NCBI GenBank assembly: GCA_036788195.1
Contig: DAIQNX010000011.1
Span: 1-64,000, forward strand
Direction of reading: 5' to 3'
Source of the DNA: CALFXN01 sp937957815
Lineage (GTDB): Bacteria; Synergistota; Synergistia; Synergistales; Aminobacteriaceae
Length of the DNA: 64,000 nucleotides
Under the pieces are notes generated by a model, which saw nothing but the letters and a program-made list of their open reading frames with translations, was not told the DNA's origin and made no database searches. The position numbers were made by a program, and so were the translations under genes. Positions 18,365-27,649 of this stretch are shown one piece after another; the first letter of the stretch is position 1, and every line of letters starts with the position of its first letter.

Positions 18365-18474
18365 CCGGAACTCCGGGAGCGCGCGTCGCAGAACGCCATC
18401 ATATTGAAGCACCCCGGATATCGTGCGGACGGAAATTTGAGGTGAATCGGACAATCCCGCGGCCGGACGACGAG

Positions 18475-19260
18475 TCACCTCCATGCCGTGATTCCCCGAA
18501 GCGCTGATTCGAAGACGCCATCGATCATTGGCGCCATCAGGTCGACCGTCAGCGGGAAGACGACCATCAGAAGAAAGAGCCCGAGTCCCATTTTCAGAGG
18601 AAGACCGAGAATGAAGATATTCATCTGCGGAACCGTTCGGGCGAGAAATCCAAGACCGATGTCGGCAAGAAGCAGCGCTCCGTAATAGGGGACCACGAAT
18701 CGGACTCCGAGGTTGAAGACGCTCTGGAGCCAGGCGCCGAGATTCATGTCGCCCGACGCGAAAAAATTCACCGCTCCCGGCGGAAGCAGCTTCAGGCTCT
18801 CCGCAAGCGCATGGGTCAGGAGGATATGTCCGTTCCAGTGAAAGAAGAACCACAGCCCCACCGCGAACTGGAGCTGCGCGACGATGACGACTTCTTCCTC
18901 GCTCAGGGGATCGAGAAGGCTGACCATCGACAACCCCATCGTCGTACCGATGAGTTCTCCCGCAACCTGGAGCGCATAAAACGGAGCCCCTGACAGAAAT
19001 CCGAGGACGACTCCGACGAGGAATTCGCGGGCGCACGCCAACAGAAGGGGAAGAAGGGAATCGAAGACAAGCGCGGGAATGGCCCCGTCCCAGGCTGCCA
19101 TAGCGGTTCCGGCGAGCATGAGCGCAAGCCAGAAACGAACGACCAGCGGAAGCGATGTCGATGTGAAGACCGGGGAGGAAAAGATCGTACCGAGGAACCG
19201 GAGCCCGACGATCAGCCAGAGGGCGAGATACTGAACGACGGGATCTCCCGAATTGATCAT
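18475..19260 (-). CDS. fliR: Flagellar export gate protein FliR
   Basis: A 261-residue polytopic membrane protein with about six hydrophobic helices, from LALWLIVGLRFLG at the start to LGLFLLMVVFPLTVDLM near the end. It keeps family motifs such as GLSMVSLLDPLS (about 108) and QMNIFILGLPLKM (about 215). It forms the export gate core with FliP and FliQ. The ATG at 19260 overlaps the fliQ stop (ATGA). Confidence 0.95.
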   Translation of the reverse strand: MINSGDPVVQYLALWLIVGLRFLGTIFSSPVFTSTSLPLVVRFWLALMLAGTAMAAWDGAIPALVFDSLLPLLLACAREFLVGVVLGFLSGAPFYALQVAGELIGTTMGLSMVSLLDPLSEEEVVIVAQLQFAVGLWFFFHWNGHILLTHALAESLKLLPPGAVNFFASGDMNLGAWLQSVFNLGVRFVVPYYGALLLADIGLGFLARTVPQMNIFILGLPLKMGLGLFLLMVVFPLTVDLMAPMIDGVFESALRGITAWR

Positions 19261-19526
19261 TGGACGAAACGGTCGAGCTCGCCGAGAAGATGGCGCGTGA
19301 GTTCGCCGATCCGGCCGAATATCCACGGACCGAAGAGAACGAGGGAGAGAAGCACGGCGACAATCTTGGGAATGAACATGAGCGTCTGTTCCTGAATCGA
19401 CGTCGCCGTCTGAAGGATGCCGACGATGAGGCCGACGATCATCGCTATGAGCAGGATCGGAAGCGAGGTGATCAGGGTGATCCAGATGGCGTTCATGAAC
19501 ACGTCGGAGATGCTTGTCGGCAGCAT
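19257..19526 (-). CDS. fliQ: Flagellar export gate protein FliQ
   Basis: An 89-residue protein, the exact usual FliQ length, with two membrane helices (LITSLPILLIAMIVGLIVG and KIVAVLLSLVLFGPWIFG) and the conserved TSIQEQTLMFIPK between them. ATG at 19526 is used; the frame extends upstream into fliP, but that part has no family similarity. Confidence 0.95.
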   Translation of the reverse strand: MLPTSISDVFMNAIWITLITSLPILLIAMIVGLIVGILQTATSIQEQTLMFIPKIVAVLLSLVLFGPWIFGRIGELTRHLLGELDRFVQ

Positions 19527-19540
19527 GGCGTTTTCGCCTT

Positions 19541-20320
19541 TCAGAGCGTCTGCGAGAAGCTCTTGATCAGGCTCGCGACGACGAGATTCCACCCGTCGGC
19601 CATGACGAAGAGCAGCACCTTGAACGGCAGCGAAATCATCATCGGCGGCAGCATGATCATTCCCATGGCCATCAGGACGCTCGACACGATCATGTCGACG
19701 ACGATAAACGGTATGAAGATGACGACCCCCATCTGGAAAGCCGTCTTCATCTCGCTGAGCATGAATGCCGGGAGGAGGATTTTCATCGGGACGTCATCCG
19801 GATTGCGGGGACGTTCCATTTTCGCCATGCGGACCATCAGCGACAGCTCCTGTTCCCGCGTATAGGCCAAAAGGAATTTCCGCATCGGCGCGACCGTCTC
19901 CCGCCACGCGTTTCCCGCGGAAATCCTCCCTGCCATATACGGAGACAGCGCGTTGTCGTACACCTGGGTCCACGTGGGGGCCATCGTATAGAATGTGAGA
20001 AAGAGGGCAAGCGTGACGAGCACCTGGTTGGGCGGTTCCTGCTGCAGGCCGATCGCCCTCCTGACGAAACCAAGCACGACGAGAATGCGGGTGAAGCTCG
20101 TCATCATCATGAAGATGGCCGGGGCCAGGCTGAGTACAGTGAGCAGCGCGAGAATCTGAAGGGAAACCGTAACATCCTGCGGAGAGCGGGCGACACCGAG
20201 TCCTATCTGGAAAGACGGGATCGGGACGGACGGAAGAGGTACATCCGCCGCCCGGACGGGAATTCCCGAAATCAGCAGCAAGAAGAGCGCAACCGGAAAG
20301 ATACTACGTATCGGCTTCAT
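19541..20320 (-). CDS. fliP: Flagellar export gate protein FliP
   Basis: A 259-residue FliP. It has a cleavable signal peptide (about 1-24, ending in IPVRA), a hydrophobic segment around LLTVLSLAPAIFMMMTSFTR, and the conserved FliP block FMLSEMKTAFQMGVVIFIPF with VSSVLMAMGMIMLPP. ATG at 20320 has GGAGAAGG about 5-9 nt upstream; an ATG at 20335 is an alternative. It overlaps fliO by 17 nt. Confidence 0.96.
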   Translation of the reverse strand: MKPIRSIFPVALFLLLISGIPVRAADVPLPSVPIPSFQIGLGVARSPQDVTVSLQILALLTVLSLAPAIFMMMTSFTRILVVLGFVRRAIGLQQEPPNQVLVTLALFLTFYTMAPTWTQVYDNALSPYMAGRISAGNAWRETVAPMRKFLLAYTREQELSLMVRMAKMERPRNPDDVPMKILLPAFMLSEMKTAFQMGVVIFIPFIVVDMIVSSVLMAMGMIMLPPMMISLPFKVLLFVMADGWNLVVASLIKSFSQTL

Positions 20321-20693
20321 CGATTCCTTCTCCATTCCAGCGGTCCTCGGGCCAGCGCCCCAAAACACGCATTCCGGCAGGACCGGAAACGAAAACGACG
20401 ACGTCAGGACCACACCTGACCGCATACACGGTTTCCCGCCCCAGCGGAAGCCGTCCGAGCAGCGTCAATTGCCTCGCCGACACTGCGGTCTTTCTCCTCC
20501 CGGAGAACCGAACGATCACGAATCCCGCCGCCGCGAACAGGAAAAGCGCCACTCCGACCCGGATCATGTATTCCGTCAACGACGGGGTCATAGCTTCAGG
20601 AGCGTCGGCAGATGCGGGGCCACACAGCAAAAACAGGCATGCCGCAATAACGGACAAGCCTGTTCTGAACGGATACCGGAGCTTCCGAACCAA
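20304..20693 (-). CDS. fliO: FliO/FliZ-like flagellar biosynthesis protein
   Basis: A 129-residue bitopic protein. It has a signal-like N-terminus (to about 30), a second membrane helix (VGVALFLFAAAGFVIVRFSG, about 46-65), and a small cytosolic domain with LTLLGRLPLGRETVYAVRCG typical of FliO. FliO helps assemble FliP. The call rests on topology, the short domain and position between cheY and fliP, as in B. subtilis fliZ. Confidence 0.85.
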   Translation of the reverse strand: MVRKLRYPFRTGLSVIAACLFLLCGPASADAPEAMTPSLTEYMIRVGVALFLFAAAGFVIVRFSGRRKTAVSARQLTLLGRLPLGRETVYAVRCGPDVVVFVSGPAGMRVLGRWPEDRWNGEGIDEADT

Positions 20694-20713
20694 TGGGAGA
20701 GGGGCTACGACAC

Positions 20714-21076
20714 TCAGCTCAGTGCCTTGTTCAGGGCTTCGACGACCCGTTCAGGCTGGAAGGGTTTGACGATGAAATCGCTGGCGCCGGCCTGTATGGC
20801 CTCGATGACCATGGGCTGCTGCCCCATGGCGCTCACCATCACGATTCTCGATGCGGGGTCGACCGATTTGATCGCCTTGACAGCCTCTATGCCGTTCATC
20901 TCCGGCATTGTAATATCCATCGTCACAATGTCGGGCTTGAACTTCTGATACGCAGCAACGGCAACCTTCCCGTTTTCGGCTTCGGCTACGACTTCAAAGT
21001 TGTTCTTCTGAAGGATGTCCTTGAGCATCATCCGCATAAAGGCCGCGTCGTCTACAATCAGCACTTTTCTCCCCAT
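20714..21076 (-). CDS. cheY: Chemotaxis response regulator CheY
   Basis: A stand-alone 120-residue receiver domain with the acid pair in VLIVDDAAFMR, the phospho-Asp in IVTMDITMPEMNG (about 54), the Ser/Thr switch in IVMVSAMGQQ and Lys in DFIVKPFQPERV (about 104). CheA phosphorylates it and it binds the FliM/FliY switch. Placed between fliY and fliO as in Bacillus. Confidence 0.97.
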   Translation of the reverse strand: MGRKVLIVDDAAFMRMMLKDILQKNNFEVVAEAENGKVAVAAYQKFKPDIVTMDITMPEMNGIEAVKAIKSVDPASRIVMVSAMGQQPMVIEAIQAGASDFIVKPFQPERVVEALNKALS

Positions 21077-21129
21077 TCGCGCATCCCTCTCTCACTATTG
21101 GGTTTCCTCGGCAGCGTTTCCCTTCCGAA

Positions 21130-22260
21130 CTACAGCGAATGCACCCTGCCGGAAGAAGTGACAATCTCCGTGATGCGAACCCCGAAATTTTCGTCGATGA
21201 CGACGACTTCGCCCTTCGCGATGAGTTTGCTGTTCACGAGAACGTCGACGGGCTCTCCCGCCATCTTGTCCAATTCTATCACGGAACCCGGGGTCATGTT
21301 CAAGATTTCGGAGATGTTCTTCCTCGTTCGTCCGAGTTCAACCGTCACCCGGACCGGAATATCGGAGATGAGGTCGATTCGGGATGCCTGGCCTGACGAT
21401 ACCTTCTGGGTCAGCGGAACGAATTCCGCCGGACGGACGTCCACTGTACTCTGGTCCACGATATTGCCGAAAGAGGGTGTCTCGTACGCAGGAGAGGAGG
21501 ACGAAGGCGGCTGCTGGCGCCCTTCCTGGGGTTTCGGCGCGGCAGCCGCCTGCTTTGCAGCGGCCTGTTGGGAAACTTCTTTCGGAGCCATTGCCGCTTC
21601 GATCTCTTCCGCGATTTTCGTTGCAACGGGCATAGGCATCAAAAGCCACAGGGGGAACGGATCGATCCCGTCGATCCTGACGGACATCGACACCACCCAC
21701 GCGGGATCATCGGATGCCTGGCCGGCGAACGGAAGCCATTCCCCGGTTTCAAGAGCCGAGGAGATGTTCTCGGGAAGCAGGCGTCTGCCGCCGAGAAGTC
21801 CGCTCATGCTCGTGAACGCGGCACCGACGACCTGGCTCAGCCCCTCCTGCGCGGCATTCAGAAAGAGCTCGCTCGCTTCCGCCGGGAGATCCTTTCCCTC
21901 TCCGCCCATCATGAGATCGGCCAGCGTCAGTGCCCCCGTGCCGGTCATGACGAGAAGTGCCGGAGCGTCGTCCAGCCCTGATGCCGAAACGCGGAAACAA
22001 AACGCGGAATCCCCTGGTTTCAGGACGAAGTCCTTCTGCGGCAATGTTTCCGTCGAAGAGACGGAGGCGGTGACATCCTTTCCCGCCAGCATGCCGAAGA
22101 CACTCCCGCTCGACGACGCGAAGAGCGCCGCGATATCGCCGAGAATCTTCCCCCCTTTCTCCTGCGCAGCATCGGCGCCTGAACCGGACATCGCCGCTCC
22201 GAAGCCTTGCCCGGAGAGAAGGGCATTGATCTCATCCTGGCTCAAAAGTTCATCCATCAT
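21130..22260 (-). CDS. fliY: Flagellar motor switch phosphatase FliY (FliN-type)
   Basis: A 376-residue FliY. The N-terminal ELLSQDEINALLSGQG is the CheY-P-binding-like peptide. A CheC-like middle domain spans about 60-240 and includes FLNAAQEGLSQVVGAAFTS. After a Gln/Ala/Pro-rich linker there is a C-terminal SpoA/FliN domain (about 300-370: VRVTVELGRTRKNISEIL, GSVIELDKMAGEPVDVLV). ATG at 22260 lies 7 nt after AGGAGGT; a GTG at 22269 falls on the SD itself and is rejected. It overlaps fliM by 11 nt. Confidence 0.95.
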   Translation of the reverse strand: MMDELLSQDEINALLSGQGFGAAMSGSGADAAQEKGGKILGDIAALFASSSGSVFGMLAGKDVTASVSSTETLPQKDFVLKPGDSAFCFRVSASGLDDAPALLVMTGTGALTLADLMMGGEGKDLPAEASELFLNAAQEGLSQVVGAAFTSMSGLLGGRRLLPENISSALETGEWLPFAGQASDDPAWVVSMSVRIDGIDPFPLWLLMPMPVATKIAEEIEAAMAPKEVSQQAAAKQAAAAPKPQEGRQQPPSSSSPAYETPSFGNIVDQSTVDVRPAEFVPLTQKVSSGQASRIDLISDIPVRVTVELGRTRKNISEILNMTPGSVIELDKMAGEPVDVLVNSKLIAKGEVVVIDENFGVRITEIVTSSGRVHSL

Positions 22261-23272
22261 GTCGCGCACCTCCTTCCGACTCCAGAATCTCTTCGTCGCT
22301 CAGCACCCCGGCAACTTCAGCCGCATAATTTCCGTTCGTCGTTCCGGGCTTCGCCGTATATTTCACCATATTTCCGACGCGGACACCGATCTCCGCATCG
22401 ACGTGTTCATCGAGGCGAATGACGTCTCCCACCTGCAACTGCATCACATCCGCGACGCTGAGGATCGTATGCCCGAGCTCCAGAGCGACCGGAACCTTGA
22501 CGCGATCCATATGCCGGAGGAGATTGTCCCTGTCGCTCTCCTCGCTCTTTTTCCCGGTCGAGGCAAACCACTGCTGCGACGAGAGCTTGTCCATGATCGG
22601 CTCCATGAGAAAATAGGGGATACAGATACTGACCATTCCCTCGACGTCGCCGACCTTGATTTTCAAAATAACCAGCAGGACCATATCGGTCCCGGGGCAG
22701 ATCTGGACGAAGAACGGATTGCTCTCCATATTTTCGAACCGGAAACGGACGTCGACGACCGTGCTCCAGCTATCCTCGAGAAGTTCAAGCATCCGCATGA
22801 TGACGCGTTCGATGACGGTCCGCTCAATATCGGTCAGTTCCCTGGTACGCCCCGAAAACTCTCCCTTGCCTCCGAGAAGACGATCTATGATGGAAAAAAC
22901 CAGATTCGGGTTGATTTCGATGATCGCGTTCCCGCTGAACGGATACATCTCGAGAATTGAAATGACCGTCGGCTGGACCAGGGAACGGACGAATTCGTCG
23001 TACGCGAGCTGATCGACGGACGCAACTTCGGCGGAGACCATGGAGCGCACCATCGTCGACATCGTCGTTGTCAATTGCCGCGCAAAAGAGTCATGAATCA
23101 TTTGGATCGCCCGAAGCTGATCCTTGCTGAATTTGTCAGGACGCCGGAAATCGTAGGTCTTGATCTGTTTTTCGGTGGATTCCTGCGTCATCGCCTTGAT
23201 GTCGACATTCCCGCTGGAAAGGGCTTCCAGCAGTGAATCTATTTCATTTTGCGACAATACATCCGGCGGCAC
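22250..23272 (-). CDS. fliM: Flagellar motor switch protein FliM
   Basis: A 340-residue FliM. It has the N-terminal CheY-P-binding peptide VLSQNEIDSLLEAL and a central CheC-like domain (about 45-230) with GGKGEFSGRTRELTDIE. A C-terminal SpoA domain (about 255-325) includes VPVALELGHTILSVADV. The GTG at 23272 sits 8 nt after a near-perfect SD (GGAAGGAGGTGA). Confidence 0.97.
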   Translation of the reverse strand: MPPDVLSQNEIDSLLEALSSGNVDIKAMTQESTEKQIKTYDFRRPDKFSKDQLRAIQMIHDSFARQLTTTMSTMVRSMVSAEVASVDQLAYDEFVRSLVQPTVISILEMYPFSGNAIIEINPNLVFSIIDRLLGGKGEFSGRTRELTDIERTVIERVIMRMLELLEDSWSTVVDVRFRFENMESNPFFVQICPGTDMVLLVILKIKVGDVEGMVSICIPYFLMEPIMDKLSSQQWFASTGKKSEESDRDNLLRHMDRVKVPVALELGHTILSVADVMQLQVGDVIRLDEHVDAEIGVRVGNMVKYTAKPGTTNGNYAAEVAGVLSDEEILESEGGARHDG

Positions 23273-23311
23273 GTTCCGTCACCTCCTTCCGAGCATTCCG
23301 ACGACACTCCG

Positions 23312-23764
23312 CTATTGTACGACGAGTCCCTGGAAGAGGACCCTGTTCACCGCAACACTTCCCTTGTTCTTCGGGAGCATGGCGTTCAGCTTCTTTTTCA
23401 GATCTTCTGAAAGCTCCAGAAGCCCTTCGGAACTCTTCAGATCTTCAAAAACGCGATCCTTTACCGAGAGAAGAATTTCGCTCTTGACCCGCGCCTTCCA
23501 TGCCTCCTGCTGGACGGACTCGAGCGCCTTCGCCGAGCTCATTTCAAGCGAGAGATTGAAGCTCACGACATGGTTTTCGCTCCCCGCCAGATTCGCGGTA
23601 AAATCTCCGAGAGGAAAAACAGGACCGACCGTTTGCTCCTGAGTCGCTCTCCCGTCGTTCGACGCATCGCTGAACCACACCTTTCCCGCAAAGATGCCGC
23701 CGCCCATTCCGAGGGAAAAAGAAACTACCGCGACAATCAGGAACGAAAGAATCTTCTTGAGCAT
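23312..23764 (-). CDS. fliL: Flagellar basal-body-associated protein FliL
   Basis: A 150-residue protein with a single N-terminal membrane helix (ILSFLIVAVVSFSLGMGGGI). A periplasmic FliL domain follows, containing FPLGDFTANLAG, HVVSFNLSLEM and a C-terminal VAVNRVLFQGLVVQ. FliL surrounds and stabilises stator units. It sits between motB and fliM. Confidence 0.92.
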   Translation of the reverse strand: MLKKILSFLIVAVVSFSLGMGGGIFAGKVWFSDASNDGRATQEQTVGPVFPLGDFTANLAGSENHVVSFNLSLEMSSAKALESVQQEAWKARVKSEILLSVKDRVFEDLKSSEGLLELSEDLKKKLNAMLPKNKGSVAVNRVLFQGLVVQ

Positions 23765-23780
23765 GAACTCCCTCCTCGCC

Positions 23781-24506
23781 TCAACGCTTCGGGAACGAAG
23801 ACAAAATCACGAGATCCACCCTCCGGTTCAACGCCATGTGTTCCGGAGTGTCGTTCGGCACGATCGGGCGGGTGGCCGCGTATCCGACAGCCTGGAGTTT
23901 CTGCGGATCGAATCCCGCGCGATCCTGAAGGTACGTCGCCACCGAAGCGGATCGTGCGGCGGAAAGTCCCCAGTTGTCCCGGTAAATTCCTCCGCGGAGA
24001 GGGACGCTATCCGTGTGGCCTTCGACGGACAGCGCCGGAACCGCATCGCGGATGAAATCCGCAACCTTCGAAAGAATCCGTTTCCCTTCGGGTTTCATCT
24101 CGGCGCTGCCGCTGTCGAACAGAACGTGCTCGGAAAAAGAGATCGTTACACCCTTCTGGTCGATCCGGACCTCGACACCCTTGTCGAGCCCCTGGCTTTT
24201 CAGGTAGTTCTTGAGATTCTTCGCGACTTCCTCAACCGAAGTCGTACTTTTTCTCGACTCTCCGGCGTCTTTTCCGACATGCCCGGCGAACGATCCGGGG
24301 CTTTTCTGCATCGTCGTTCCTCCGGGAAGAATGCCGAGCGCTCCCTTGAACGACTGGATCATCTTCTGGAACTTCTGAACGTCTACCGACGAGAACGAAA
24401 ACAACAGGATGAAGAACGTCAAAACCAGCGTCACCATGTCCCCGTACGTCGCAAGCCAGAGCGGAGCACCCGGGGGAGGAGGAGCCTGTTTCTTCTGTCG
24501 CGCCAC
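23781..24506 (-). CDS. motB: Flagellar stator protein MotB
   Basis: A 241-residue MotB. Its single membrane helix (about 18-40) has the ion-binding Asp in TYGDMVTLVLTFFILLF. A plug/linker follows and then an OmpA-like peptidoglycan-binding domain (about 120-235) with LFDSGSAEMKPEGKRIL, VEGHTDSVPL, NWGLSAARSASV and NRRVDLVI. It anchors the stator to the wall. The GTG at 24506 is 3 nt after motA. Confidence 0.96.
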   Translation of the reverse strand: MARQKKQAPPPPGAPLWLATYGDMVTLVLTFFILLFSFSSVDVQKFQKMIQSFKGALGILPGGTTMQKSPGSFAGHVGKDAGESRKSTTSVEEVAKNLKNYLKSQGLDKGVEVRIDQKGVTISFSEHVLFDSGSAEMKPEGKRILSKVADFIRDAVPALSVEGHTDSVPLRGGIYRDNWGLSAARSASVATYLQDRAGFDPQKLQAVGYAATRPIVPNDTPEHMALNRRVDLVILSSFPKR

Positions 24507-24509
24507 GGG

Positions 24510-25319
24510 TTACTTGCCTCCTTCCGGTCCCTTCTGCTGTTTTTCCTGTTTTTCCTGTTCTTCCAGACTCGCCCGAAGCTTCGGGGGAAGGAAGACCTTC
24601 AGTTTCTCCTCGACGATCCGCGGGTTCTCTCCCGCCTGGATTGCGAGAACTCCCTCGACCATCAGCTCCATCGACATGACTTCCGCAGCAGATCGCGAGG
24701 CCAGTTTTTTCCCGATCGGAACGCAGAACATATTGGCGATAATGGACCCGTAAAACGTCGTTATCAGGGCGACCGCCATGCCGGGCCCCAGGGCGTCGAC
24801 ATCCGTGAGGTTCCCCAGCATGGCGATCAGTCCGATCAGGGTCCCGAGCATTCCGAACGCCGGGGCCAGCTCGGCCCCAGCATCGAGAAGCTGCTTGTTG
24901 GACGCGTGCCTGTCCTCGAGGATTCCGATCTCCGTATCGAGGATCGCCTTCACGAGTTCGGGATCCGTCCCGTCGACGACAAGCTGAATCGCCTTTTTGA
25001 GGAAGACGTTGTCGAGGTCGGCGGCGTCCGCTTCCAACGCGAGAAGTCCTTCGCGACGCGCCTTTTCCGCGAAACTCACCATCGTCTGCACGAGCGCGAC
25101 GAGATTGGGGGCCTTTGCCGAAAACGCCATCCCCAGAATCTTTCCAGCAAGCTTGAGGCGTTCGGGAGGACTCGACACGATGACCGCTCCGAACGTTCCC
25201 CCGATCGTGATGAGCATCGAAGGAAAATCCACAAAGGCAAGCGGCTGTCCGCCCGCCACCATGGCGCCGATAACAAGGATCCAACAGATCGCCAGTCCGA
25301 TGATCGTCGTCAAGTCCAC
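24510..25319 (-). CDS. motA: Flagellar stator protein MotA
   Basis: A 269-residue MotA with four membrane helices (the first at 3-20, the third and fourth around 150-205). A cytosolic loop carries the charged residues that contact FliG (about 85-125). The C-terminal tail is glutamine/lysine-rich. The motif GPGMAVALITTFYGSIIANM marks the pore helix. The start is GTG at 25319. Ion specificity cannot be settled from sequence alone. Confidence 0.96.
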   Translation of the reverse strand: MDLTTIIGLAICWILVIGAMVAGGQPLAFVDFPSMLITIGGTFGAVIVSSPPERLKLAGKILGMAFSAKAPNLVALVQTMVSFAEKARREGLLALEADAADLDNVFLKKAIQLVVDGTDPELVKAILDTEIGILEDRHASNKQLLDAGAELAPAFGMLGTLIGLIAMLGNLTDVDALGPGMAVALITTFYGSIIANMFCVPIGKKLASRSAAEVMSMELMVEGVLAIQAGENPRIVEEKLKVFLPPKLRASLEEQEKQEKQQKGPEGGK

Positions 25320-25340
25320 CGATGTTCGCCTCCGCCGCCG

Positions 25341-25580
25341 TTATCGACTCTCTTCGTTTTCCACAGTCCGGGAGATCAGTTCTTCCCTCAGAAAAGAGGG
25401 AATCCCCATCCTCCTTCTGTACTCTACCACCAATTCCACGACCTGTTCCATAGTTTCCGCGACAATGTAGCGATGACCGTTGACGAGCCGGATGATCGTA
25501 TCCGGTGTGGACTCGATGGTCTCGATCAGTTCGGCGTTGACGGTTATGACCTGTCCGTTGAGGCGATGAAGCGTGATCAT
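25341..25580 (-). CDS. flbD: FlbD family flagellar protein
   Basis: A 79-residue small cytosolic protein with the FlbD family motif MITLHRLNGQVITVNAELIE, TPDTIIRLVNGHRYIV and EQVVELVVEYRRR. In Gram-positive-type fla operons it lies between flgE and motA/fliL. Its biochemical role is not well defined. Confidence 0.92.
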   Translation of the reverse strand: MITLHRLNGQVITVNAELIETIESTPDTIIRLVNGHRYIVAETMEQVVELVVEYRRRMGIPSFLREELISRTVENEESR

Positions 25581-25613
25581 CGGTTCAGTTCCGCCGTCTC
25601 ACGAGAACCGGAG

Positions 25614-27557
25614 CTACCGCTTCAGATTGATGAGCTCTTCAAGCACCTGATCGCTCGTCGTCACGATCCGGGCGCTCGCCTGGAATCCTCTCTGGGCTAC
25701 GATGAGACGAACGAATTCCTCGGAAAGATCGACGTTCGACATCTCGAGCGCGCCTCCGGTAATGCTTCCGGCGCCGCCTGTCTGCGGCGGGACGATCTGG
25801 GCGATTCCGGAGTTCGCGCTTTCCATGAAGACCGTATCGCCGACCTTGTTGAGTCCGGAAGGATTCGCGAACAGCGCGAGGACGACCTTCGAAATCGGCT
25901 GGTTGACGCCGTTGCTGTAAACCCCCATGACCGTGCCATCCTTGGAGACCGAGAAGTCGTTGAGGACACCCATTCCGTATCCGTCCTGATAGTATCCCTT
26001 CGTCGTGAACGCGGAACCGTACTGGGTGACCCCCTCCATCTCATCCTTTTTAAAGGTCTCTCCGCTGAAATCGAGCTTGACGGTCGTATCCGTCGAGCCG
26101 AGGGCACCGAAACCGATCTTGACTTCGGGTACGGCGGGAGTCGTCACCTTTCCGTTCTGTTCGAAATTGAGGATCCCCGTATTCGGGGACACGTCGATCC
26201 CCTCCGACGGGAACCATGCACGCCATCGCCACTGGTTGTTGTCGATCTTCTCCCAGCTGACTTCGAGCGTATGCGGGTTGCCCTGGGAATCGTAGACGTC
26301 GATTTTCGTATTGTGGGTACTCGCAATGCGTTGGGCGTACGTTCCGAGCGTTTCCTGGGTACTCACGTTCCGGAGCAGAAGAGACATCCCATCCGTCGAG
26401 GCATAGATCGATACCGACGCGGTCCCCTGCTCCAAAGGCGGAACGAATTCGATCGGAGCCGTTTCGTCGATATTGAAGGTTCCGTTGGGATTCATCGGTA
26501 CCGTTGCCGTATACAGAGAGGCGCCGGCGGATGTGATCTGCCACAGCTTCATGATTCTCGATCCCGTCGTCGGCTCGTCGTCGAACTCGACGATGAAGTT
26601 GCTCGCGTTCGTCGCCGCGCTGACCGTAAACGAAGTCGTCTTGTAATCCAGCAGGGAATCGATCTGGTACGTCCACGCAGGAGTGCTCGATACGGCCGTG
26701 TTGACCAGCTGCAGGAGCCCCGTCTTCGAATCGTACCGGACGGAGTAGGTCGCCGTTCCGATGGTCACCGAACTCGCCGCCGTATTGTCGAAAATCGGAC
26801 GCTTCGTCGTCGAATCCAGTCCGACAAGGGAGAGTGACGCCGAGGCGTCGACCTGCCCGTCATTATCCGTATCGAAACCGAGATGGATATAGTCTGTCGA
26901 GGCGGTTCCCTCCGAGACATTCATTATCGAGAACTTGCTTCCCGCGACGGTTCCGCTGATCGTCACGTCATTCCCGAGGACCCCCATCGGAAGATACGTA
27001 TCCACGCGACCGTCGAGGTTGCAGCGGAATCCGACCGTTTTCGTTTCTTTTCCAGGGATCTTCTGTCCGATCGGGATGTTGATATCCTGCAACGTCGAGC
27101 CCGTTATGAACGATGTGGGATCCGTCGGATTCGGCTCCATGGAATACCCCTGGAGCTTGTATCCCGTTCCCGACTGAACGAGATTCCCGTCTTCGTCCAG
27201 AACGAAATTCCCCGCACGCGTATACATGTTCCGGACCCCGTCCGTCACGACGTAGTAGCCCTCGCCCTGAATCGCCATATCGGTCCTGTTTCCCGTCGTC
27301 TGGACCTGCCCCTGCGTGTGGATCGTCTCGACCGCCGCGACCTGGACGCCGAGCCCGATCTGGAGCGCGTTGACTCCTCCGCGGCCTCCCTGCGGCGATG
27401 TCGCTCCGCGCGACGTCTGGTAGAGAAGATCCTGAAAAACCGTCGTCGATTTCTTGAATCCCGATGTGTTGACATTCGATATGTTGTTTCCGGTCACATC
27501 CAGCATCGTCTGATGCGCACGAACTCCGGAAACCCCGGACATAAGCGATCTCAGCAT
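25614..27557 (-). CDS. flgE: Flagellar hook protein FlgE
   Basis: A 647-residue hook protein. The N-terminal D0 helix (MLRSLMSGVSGVRAHQTMLDV, then NISNVNTSGFK) and the C-terminal rod/hook helix (ALEMSNVDLSEEFVRLIVAQR) are intact. It is much longer than the roughly 400 residues of enteric FlgE. The extra length lies in the surface-exposed D2/D3 middle (about 180-480), rich in Thr/Ser beta segments. It is secreted through the flagellar export gate. ATG at 27557 has an AGGGGGG SD. Confidence 0.93.
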   Translation of the reverse strand: MLRSLMSGVSGVRAHQTMLDVTGNNISNVNTSGFKKSTTVFQDLLYQTSRGATSPQGGRGGVNALQIGLGVQVAAVETIHTQGQVQTTGNRTDMAIQGEGYYVVTDGVRNMYTRAGNFVLDEDGNLVQSGTGYKLQGYSMEPNPTDPTSFITGSTLQDINIPIGQKIPGKETKTVGFRCNLDGRVDTYLPMGVLGNDVTISGTVAGSKFSIMNVSEGTASTDYIHLGFDTDNDGQVDASASLSLVGLDSTTKRPIFDNTAASSVTIGTATYSVRYDSKTGLLQLVNTAVSSTPAWTYQIDSLLDYKTTSFTVSAATNASNFIVEFDDEPTTGSRIMKLWQITSAGASLYTATVPMNPNGTFNIDETAPIEFVPPLEQGTASVSIYASTDGMSLLLRNVSTQETLGTYAQRIASTHNTKIDVYDSQGNPHTLEVSWEKIDNNQWRWRAWFPSEGIDVSPNTGILNFEQNGKVTTPAVPEVKIGFGALGSTDTTVKLDFSGETFKKDEMEGVTQYGSAFTTKGYYQDGYGMGVLNDFSVSKDGTVMGVYSNGVNQPISKVVLALFANPSGLNKVGDTVFMESANSGIAQIVPPQTGGAGSITGGALEMSNVDLSEEFVRLIVAQRGFQASARIVTTSDQVLEELINLKR

Positions 27558-27649
27558 TCTCTCGTCCCCCCTGCGATACGGAACATCGCATTCCCTTGCA
27601 CACCCGCCGCATCTCCCTCCCTGGAGCGCGGAGCACCGTCACGCAGTCG

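Noticed and set aside
20693..22960. A 755-codon plus-strand open frame opposite cheY, fliY and fliM
   Set aside because: Mirror of conserved genes; no own signals.
23694..26837. A 1047-codon open frame on the plus strand opposite motB, motA and flgE
   Set aside because: It is antisense to clearly conserved flagellar genes, rich in Arg/His/Asp and without any domain; a by-product of high GC at third codon positions.
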